Part shown: in pieces, positions 1 through 4,314 of the stretch
Position numbering within the stretch: the stretch's first letter is position 1
Layout: every line of letters starts with the position of its first letter
Source of the DNA: Desulfocapsa sulfexigens
Lineage (GTDB): Bacteria; Desulfobacterota; Desulfobulbia; Desulfobulbales; Desulfocapsaceae
Direction: 5' to 3'
NCBI GenBank assembly: GCA_020721165.1
Contig: DYNG01000009.1
Location: 1-5,947 of the forward strand
Length of the DNA: 5,947 bases
Position numbers and translations under genes: made by a program
Notes under the pieces: model-generated
What the model was told of the DNA's origin: nothing
Seen by the model: only the letters and a program-made list of their open reading frames with translations
The model's database searches: none

Positions 1-857
1 CCAAGATGCTCCTTCTCTTGCAGGAAGGGGTGGAGAGATTCGGCCATCGTATTCCCGCCTTCTGTTTGATGAACAATCATGTCCACCTGGTCGTGGAGGT
101 GGGTGCAATACCCCTCTCAAAGATCATTCAGAATCTCAGCTTTCGCTACACTCGCTTCGTGCATGTCATCAACAAGGAAACCGGGCATCTATTCCAGGGG
201 AGATACCGAGCAATTCTCATAGATGCCGACAGTTACCTGCTCCAGCTGGTCAGGTATATCCACTGCAATCCGGTCAGGGCCAATATTGTTAGTCATTGCG
301 AAGAGTTCCAGTGGTCTTCTCATAACGCCTATTCTGGCAAGGTCAGTATTCCCTGGTTGACCACCGATTTGGTATGGCGGCAGTTTGCAGACCAGCCACA
401 GGCGGCGATCAAGCTCTATGATGATTTTGTGAATCAGGGGGAGTACGAAGAGAGGCGACTGGAGTTTCACAATGGGTCGAGCGAAGGGCGGATGCTGGGA
501 GATGCCGTTTTTGTGGAACAGGTTCTGAAAAAGACCGGAAAACAGTTTAGAAGACGCCATTCTCTGGAGCAGATAATCACCGCAGTTTGTGATATTTACG
601 AAATTCTGCCTTCCGCGCTCTCTGAGCCGGGCAAGCATCGGCAAGGTTCCGAAGCCAGAGCCGTTGCCGCCTTGTTTGTTCTTGGCGCCCCCCACTTGAA
701 ATTAACCGATCTGGCCGGAATTTTTCAGCGGGAATTATCGGGAGTTAGCCAGGCGGCCAGCCGCTTGCGAAAACGGTTATCCGAAGATCGCAGCCTGACC
801 AAGCGGGTGGAGAAGGTCAGGAAGAAATTAAGCAAAATGCCCAATTGTCAAGTCTGA
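1..857 (+). CDS. REP-associated tyrosine transposase (RAYT, Y1/HUH family) with DnaA-like C-terminus, 5' partial
   Basis: Single-strand DNA transposase of the IS200-like Y1 superfamily. The frame (codons from base 3) is open to the window edge, so the ATG at 6 is probably internal: family members usually have about 40 more N-terminal residues. Counting from that ATG, the HUH motif is HVH at residues 25-27 (in NNHVHLVV), followed by the family-typical GHLFQGRYRA (60-69). The catalytic tyrosine is most likely Y84 in RYIHCNPVRA. These motifs are characteristic of RAYTs, which are thought to nick and mobilise REP-like palindromes, generally as domesticated single-copy genes. Residues about 180-262 form a basic helical region resembling DnaA domain IV (helix-turn-helix), a fusion common in deltaproteobacterial relatives. 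The last codons overlap the convergent SprT-like gene by 30 bp. No frameshift is visible in the part seen, so the gene may be active. Confidence in the family is high; mobility is not shown. Confidence 0.9.
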   Translation, partial: KMLLLLQEGVERFGHRIPAFCLMNNHVHLVVEVGAIPLSKIIQNLSFRYTRFVHVINKETGHLFQGRYRAILIDADSYLLQLVRYIHCNPVRANIVSHCEEFQWSSHNAYSGKVSIPWLTTDLVWRQFADQPQAAIKLYDDFVNQGEYEERRLEFHNGSSEGRMLGDAVFVEQVLKKTGKQFRRRHSLEQIITAVCDIYEILPSALSEPGKHRQGSEARAVAALFVLGAPHLKLTDLAGIFQRELSGVSQAASRLRKRLSEDRSLTKRVEKVRKKLSKMPNCQV

Positions 858-2027
858 CCCCGCCTCCCCCCCCGCCCCGACCCCGTCCCTCATACTCAGG
901 CGCTGGCCTTCAACCCGGCCTTGTTCGTAGATTTCCTGATAGACCATTGCCCCACGACTGGAACGATGCCGTAGTCGTGGACAATACCTCTCCACAAATT
1001 GCGCTAATGCCTGATCTTCAGCAACGACCAAGGCCCTGATCCCGGCGCTTTTATCGTCACCGCCCACTGCCTCAGGGCTGTTTTTGGGAAGAGAATCATC
1101 CTGTCCCTGGGAATTCTGTGGCCCAACCCCTTCCTCCTTCTGTTGCAATTGCTCGTAAAACCCCTGCAAAACCCCCAGATAATAACTGTTACGGGCCCGG
1201 ACCCCATTCCGGCCAAGACGGGAACGATTTTCCCGCCAGAGCGCGACAATCTGGCGAGAGAGAAATTGGTAGCAATAATGGGCAATTTCAACATTTTCAG
1301 CGCGACCGAAAAGCAGGATGGTCTTATGCGACGAGGTACGAAGCGGATCATAGAGGGTGGAAGTAACCACCTTGACAAAGAAAAAGCGCAGGAGAATCAT
1401 GCTGATTCTGTTCTGCCAGCCCTCAATCCTTTGGCGGTCCGTCTTAATAACCAGAGATTGGAACTCAGACTTCTTATCCTCCTGAATCTGCTGAATATTG
1501 TGGCGAGCCATCAGTTGGCCGGCCTTTTTCATGGCCAGGGCGGCCTCGTGCTCATTGGTCGAGTTGGCCAGGGCCAGCAACTTGCCAACCTTACGGATAA
1601 CCAGACGGGCCTTCTCGGTGACCAGATTTCCTGAGCCCTCAATTCTTATCCCCTCGGGCAGATCACCGGCGGCCAGACGAAAGGCCGGGGGCAGACCCAG
1701 CAGGTCGCAGGCCTGCTGGAAACGGGGGCCATGCCCTTCATTGTCCGCGAAAAATCGTTCCGAGCAGATCTGATGGGCAATCTCATGTTTCAAGATCATG
1801 CACGAGACATCCCAGGAAAAATGGACAATCAGGTGCACACTGAGGCTGATGGTGCGCGTCGCCGCCTGCCAGGAACCATAACCGTGGCGGGACTCGCTGA
1901 TGGCAAAGAGCGGCGTTTTCAGTCGCAGGCCATATTGCCAGTTGATGGTGTCGAACTCGCTGAGAAGCTGCCGACTCCACAAGGGATAATAGGGGGAGTA
2001 ATCGGGGGATGGAGAGTTACTGTTCAT
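828..2027 (-). CDS. SprT-like zinc metallopeptidase with DUF2786 domain
   Basis: A 399-residue protein, probably cytoplasmic (no signal peptide or membrane segment). Residues about 15-115 are SprT-like: the zinc-binding HExxH is HEIAH at 81-85, and GHGPRF at 98-103 supplies the likely third histidine (H99). Residues about 142-182 match DUF2786 (KVGKLLALA, then HEAALAMKKAGQLMARHN). Residues about 203-295 look like the domain that commonly follows DUF2786, with LLFGRAENVEIAHYCYQFL as its clearest part. A charged Gln/Asp-rich linker (296-325) precedes a short conserved-looking end around RGAMVYQEIYEQGRVEGQRL. SprT-like folds are proteases in eukaryotic SPRTN (DNA-protein crosslink repair); the bacterial substrate is unknown. 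The ATG has GGAAAGG just upstream and overlaps the end of arfB by 11 bp, suggesting translational coupling. The last 8 to 20 residues are glycine-rich and derive from the RAYT-end sequence, so the original C-terminus was probably replaced. Confidence 0.85.
   Translation of the reverse strand: MNSNSPSPDYSPYYPLWSRQLLSEFDTINWQYGLRLKTPLFAISESRHGYGSWQAATRTISLSVHLIVHFSWDVSCMILKHEIAHQICSERFFADNEGHGPRFQQACDLLGLPPAFRLAAGDLPEGIRIEGSGNLVTEKARLVIRKVGKLLALANSTNEHEAALAMKKAGQLMARHNIQQIQEDKKSEFQSLVIKTDRQRIEGWQNRISMILLRFFFVKVVTSTLYDPLRTSSHKTILLFGRAENVEIAHYCYQFLSRQIVALWRENRSRLGRNGVRARNSYYLGVLQGFYEQLQQKEEGVGPQNSQGQDDSLPKNSPEAVGGDDKSAGIRALVVAEDQALAQFVERYCPRLRHRSSRGAMVYQEIYEQGRVEGQRLSMRDGVGAGGEAGSDLTIGHFA
842..861 (+). 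repeat. Candidate terminal sequence of the RAYT element
   Basis: The 20 bases that overlap and follow the transposase stop read CAATTGTCAAGTCTGACCCC. From memory, near-identical strings (or the complement, starting GGGGTCAG) flank many related transposase genes of Geobacter and Desulfo-type bacteria, so this may be the right end of the element. Only one copy is visible because the left end lies outside the window. The assignment rests on recall, not on a search. Confidence 0.35.
858..884 (-). other. G-quadruplex-forming tract
   Basis: On the minus strand this reads as four runs of at least four G (complement of 881-884, 875-878, 866-873 and 858-861) separated by loops of 2, 1 and 4 bases. 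This satisfies the usual intramolecular quadruplex pattern with four possible tetrads. The G-rich strand is the coding strand of the SprT-like gene, so it would also be present in that mRNA near its 3' end. It abuts the RAYT end. The pattern is seen directly; folding in the cell is inference. Confidence 0.5.
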
Positions 2028-2433
2028 GAACCTTTCCGCGCAGGGCCTTGGTGGCCCCCCGCTTTTTTTTCATCTCCAGCCGTTTTTTATGGACGGCGCG
2101 GCCCGGTCGGGTGGGGCGGCGGGGCATGGGGGTAAACAGGGCGGCTTGAATGATCTGCCGTAAACGAACCAGGGCATCTTCTTTATTTTTCTCTTGCGTC
2201 CGATACTGCTGGGCCTTGAGCACCAGAATGCCGTCCTGGGTCAGCCGCTGATCGCCATGAGCCAGCAGTCGCTCCTTACAGGCGGCTGGCAGTGACGAGG
2301 CCCGAATGTCAAAGCGCAGATGAACCGCCGTGGCCACCTTGTTGACATTCTGGCCGCCGGCGCCGCTGGCCCTGATAAAATGGAGGTCAACCTCATGGTC
2401 GGCAAGGGCCAGATCTTCGGTGATGGTGATCAT
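2017..2433 (-). CDS. arfB: Alternative ribosome-rescue factor ArfB (peptidyl-tRNA hydrolase)
   Basis: A 138-residue protein, close to the roughly 140 residues of E. coli ArfB (YaeJ). It is a class I release-factor homologue without codon-recognition domains. It enters the empty A site of ribosomes stalled on mRNAs lacking a stop codon and hydrolyses the peptidyl-tRNA. The catalytic GGQ is at residues 26-28 in ASGAGGQNVNKV, the same position as in E. coli. The C-terminal part from about residue 105 is a basic tail (RRPTRPGRAVHKKRLEMKKK and beyond), which in the family inserts into the vacant mRNA channel. This tail and the short length separate it from PrfA/PrfB and from the PrfH family. The ATG is preceded by AGGA with a 6-base spacer. 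The gene lies 45 bp downstream of DAHP synthase and its end overlaps the next gene, so all three are probably co-transcribed. An A8 run (2063-2070) followed by G6 near the 3' end is a possible slippage site. Confidence 0.95.
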   Translation of the reverse strand: MITITEDLALADHEVDLHFIRASGAGGQNVNKVATAVHLRFDIRASSLPAACKERLLAHGDQRLTQDGILVLKAQQYRTQEKNKEDALVRLRQIIQAALFTPMPRRPTRPGRAVHKKRLEMKKKRGATKALRGKVHEQ

Positions 2434-2478
2434 GCTGTTTCCTGAAAGCCCCCTGCCCTGACCGTTTCTTCCACATTC

Positions 2479-3837
2479 TTAACTGCGAATCATCTCGGCA
2501 ATCTGGAAGGCAACCTCCAGGCTCTGTTCCGCATTCAGCCGGGGATCGCAGGTGGTCAGGTAGTTATTGGCCAGCTCGGTATCAATAATATTGCGGGCGC
2601 CGCCCGTGCATTCCGTGACATTGTCCCCGGTCATCTCCAGATGGATACCGCCGGGAATCGTGCCCTCAGCCCAGTGCATCTCAAAGAAACAGGTGATCTC
2701 TGAAAGGATATCATTGAAATTACGAGTTTTGTGTCCAGAGGCCGCCGTATAGGTGTTGGCATGCATCGGGTCGCAACTCCAGACAATATGGAACCCCTCT
2801 TTTTTGACTTCCCGCAGTAGAGGCGGCAGGACTTTATCAATTTTTTTCATTCCCAGACGGGTAATCAGGGTTAAGCGGCCCGGCTCATTGTCAGGATTCA
2901 GGGTTGTAATCAGCCGTTTCACATTCTCCATATCATAATCGGGGCCGATCTTGACCCCGATGGGATTGAGCACCCCGCGCAGAAACTCGACATGAGCCCC
3001 ATCCACCTGCCGGGTGCGCTCACCAATCCACAGCATGTGGGCAGAACAGTCGTACCAGCCACCTTTGGTCGAATCTTCCCGGGTCAGAGCCTCTTCGTAG
3101 CCCAGTAGCAGGGCCTCATGGGAGGTAAAGAACTGGGCCTGATTGATCTGCGGATTGTCGGTGGGAATACCGATGGTCTCCATGAACTGAATGGCCTGAC
3201 TGATATGTTTGGCCAATCGTTCATAGGAGCGCCCCATGGGCGACTGGGCGACGAACTCCTGATTCCAGGCGTGGACGCGGTGCAGGGCGGCAAAACCGCC
3301 TCGGGTATAGGCGCGCAGAAGATTGAGGGTGGCAGCGGCCATGTTATAGCCCTGCACCATGCGCTGGGGATCAGGGATACGAGCGGCCGCATCGGGGTCA
3401 GGGCTGTTGACCATGTCGCCGCGATAGGAGGAGAGTTCAACCCCGTTGACCATTTCGGTATCTGCCGAGCGGGGCTTGGCAAACTGACCGGCAATACGAC
3501 CCAGCTTGATCACCGGTTTGCCGCCGGCATAGGTGAGAACCACGGCCATCTGCAACAGGACTTTTAAGGTCTCGCGAATTTTGGGGGCGGTCACCTGTGA
3601 AAAGTCTTCGGAACAGTCACCACCCTGGAGCAGAAAGGCCTCACCCACCACCGCCTTGGCCAGCATCGCCTTCAACTCCCTGATTTCACCGGCAAACACC
3701 AGAGGGGGCAGATGAGCGAGATTGGCCAGCGCCTTGTCGTAAACCTCTTTGTCCGGCCACTTGGGCTGCTGAAGAGCGGTAAAATTCTGCCAACTTGATT
3801 TGCTCCAGTCTTTCGGGTTATTCGCTGCTGTTTTCAT
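2479..3837 (-). CDS. aroG: Class II 3-deoxy-D-arabino-heptulosonate 7-phosphate (DAHP) synthase
   Basis: Condenses phosphoenolpyruvate with erythrose 4-phosphate to DAHP, the first step of the shikimate pathway to aromatic amino acids; a cytoplasmic metalloenzyme. It is 452 residues from the chosen start, typical for the class II (plant/mycobacterial) family. Characteristic blocks are LLQGGDCSEDF (69-79), GRIAGQFAKPRS (113-124), SHEALLLGYE (239-248), WIGERTRQVDGAHVEF (270-285), WSCDPMHANT (353-362) and GGIHLEMTGDNVTEC (396-410). By comparison with the M. tuberculosis enzyme the metal ligands are C75, H359, E401 and D431, all present. The start at 3837 is chosen because it has GAGGG seven bases upstream, gives the usual family N-terminus (WSKSSWQN, then LQQPKWPD) and lies downstream of a strong promoter. 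The frame stays open back to 4110, but that extension crosses the promoter and the fold-back element and is not family-like. No ACT-type regulatory domain is visible, so feedback control cannot be judged. The symbol varies between genomes (aroF/aroG/aroH). Confidence 0.96.
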   Translation of the reverse strand: MKTAANNPKDWSKSSWQNFTALQQPKWPDKEVYDKALANLAHLPPLVFAGEIRELKAMLAKAVVGEAFLLQGGDCSEDFSQVTAPKIRETLKVLLQMAVVLTYAGGKPVIKLGRIAGQFAKPRSADTEMVNGVELSSYRGDMVNSPDPDAAARIPDPQRMVQGYNMAAATLNLLRAYTRGGFAALHRVHAWNQEFVAQSPMGRSYERLAKHISQAIQFMETIGIPTDNPQINQAQFFTSHEALLLGYEEALTREDSTKGGWYDCSAHMLWIGERTRQVDGAHVEFLRGVLNPIGVKIGPDYDMENVKRLITTLNPDNEPGRLTLITRLGMKKIDKVLPPLLREVKKEGFHIVWSCDPMHANTYTAASGHKTRNFNDILSEITCFFEMHWAEGTIPGGIHLEMTGDNVTECTGGARNIIDTELANNYLTTCDPRLNAEQSLEVAFQIAEMIRS

Positions 3838-3844
3838 AAGACTT

Positions 3845-3849
3845 CCCTC
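3845..3849 (-). promoter_or_regulatory. Ribosome binding site that fixes the DAHP synthase start
   Basis: The minus strand reads AGAGGGAAGTCTTATG. The GAGGG core sits seven bases before the ATG at 3837 and supports this start over the longer in-frame ORF that begins at 4110. Confidence 0.75.
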
Positions 3850-3889
3850 TGGTATATTTTTCAGCCTGTACTCACGAAGTAAAGTTGTC

Positions 3890-3917
3890 ATTTTACCATG
3901 CTCGACAGCCTTGTCAA
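3890..3917 (-). promoter_or_regulatory. Sigma70-type promoter of the DAHP synthase-arfB-sprT operon
   Basis: On the minus strand a perfect -35 TTGACA (complement of 3912-3917) is followed after 16 bp by the -10 hexamer TAAAAT (complement of 3890-3895, 5 of 6 matches). A TG one base before it forms an extended -10. Transcription would start near 3883, giving a leader of about 46 bases that contains the GAGGG site. No attenuator-type leader peptide or terminator hairpin is seen in that leader. Confidence 0.65.
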
Positions 3918-3983
3918 ACAGTTCCAAGATATTCCCGCCATTTTCATTCCGCCTGCATCCTTCACAAACCGGCAAACGGGATA

Positions 3984-4144
3984 AGGGCCTCGGCAGAAAT
4001 AAATTATTCCGTATTGCGCCGGATTTTCGGTCATCTTCGAGGAATGGAAAGAGGCGCATAGCAGGGCTATGAAACTCTTTCCATGACGAAGAAGATGGCC
4101 GAAAAGACAAGCAGGACGGGATGATTTATTTCTGCCGAGGCCCT
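3984..4144. mobile_element. 161-bp fold-back palindrome, MITE-like insertion
   Basis: The outer 21 bases (3984-4004, AGGGCCTCGGCAGAAATAAAT) are the exact reverse complement of 4124-4144. Pairing continues inwards with mismatches and G-U pairs: the TTTTCGG-CATCTTC block at 4024-4038 pairs with 4090-4104, and GGAAAGAG at 4046-4053 with CTCTTTCC at 4075-4082. The apex is a perfect CATAGC-AGG-GCTATG hairpin (4057-4071). The trinucleotide TAA lies on both sides (3982-3984 and 4144-4146), which could be a target duplication if the element proper is 3985-4143. There is no transposase gene inside. It sits upstream of both divergent promoters, so it is not placed as a terminator for either neighbour. 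A miniature inverted-repeat element or a REP/ERIC-like dispersed palindrome fits best; the alternative is a structured RNA. Minus-strand reading frames through it extend the DAHP synthase ORF and are spurious. Confidence 0.6.
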
Positions 4145-4150
4145 AAATGC

Positions 4151-4217
4151 CCGGCCAGAACCATTTCTTTGCAGAAAACAGAAAAATGCCCTGCAAGTCC
4201 TTAATGACATTGGCCGG
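4151..4217. repeat. Nested dyads upstream of the rightward promoter
   Basis: CCGGCCA at 4151-4157 is the exact inverse of TGGCCGG at 4211-4217. Inside it, TTGCAG at 4169-4174 is the inverse of CTGCAA at 4191-4196. The two dyads are almost concentric (centres 4184 and 4182.5), and the outer right arm falls in the spacer of the promoter at 4204-4232. It could be a regulator binding site or DNA that can be extruded. The arms are short, so chance occurrence is possible. Confidence 0.25.
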
Positions 4218-4232
4218 AGAATTGATTATTAT
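4204..4232 (+). promoter_or_regulatory. Candidate sigma70-type promoter of the exported-protein gene
   Basis: A -35 ATGACA (4204-4209, 5 of 6 matches) is followed after exactly 17 bp by the -10 TATTAT (4227-4232, 5 of 6). The start of transcription would be near 4239, leaving a leader of about 76 bases before the ATG at 4315. It reads away from the DAHP synthase operon. Confidence 0.5.
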
Positions 4233-4256
4233 AGTCAGCTTCTTTTTCAAGAGACC

Positions 4257-4266
4257 GGTTGCAACC
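4257..4266. promoter_or_regulatory. Perfect 10-bp palindrome, operator-like
   Basis: GGTTGCAACC is a complete palindrome about 20 bases downstream of the predicted transcription start of the rightward gene, a usual position for a repressor operator. No regulator is encoded in the window and the site is short, so the role is inferred from position only. Confidence 0.25.
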
Positions 4267-4314
4267 TGACCGGACGGAACCAGCGGTAACCTCAAACTCA
4301 ACCCTCACCAACCC

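Noticed and set aside
189..695. 168-residue minus-strand ORF inside the transposase gene
   Set aside because: It lies wholly antisense to the well-supported RAYT coding frame and resembles no known family.
1143..1634. 163-residue plus-strand ORF antisense to the SprT-like gene
   Set aside because: The opposite strand has clear HExxH and DUF2786 motifs; this is a shadow frame without recognisable features.
2434..2478. Terminator between DAHP synthase and arfB
   Set aside because: The 45-bp gap has no stem followed by a T-run on the minus strand; co-transcription is more likely.
3118..3567. 149-residue plus-strand ORF, Gly- and His-rich
   Set aside because: Antisense to the most conserved part of class II DAHP synthase; its composition is that expected of a shadow frame.
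3984..4144. Palindrome as a bidirectional transcription terminator
   Set aside because: Both neighbouring genes start, not end, on either side of it, and their promoters lie outside it, so no incoming transcript needs to stop here. It also lacks a terminal U-tract directly after the stem.
3984..4144. CRISPR repeat or retron msr/msd structure
   Set aside because: There is one inverted pair, not spaced direct repeats, and no Cas or reverse transcriptase gene is present in the window.
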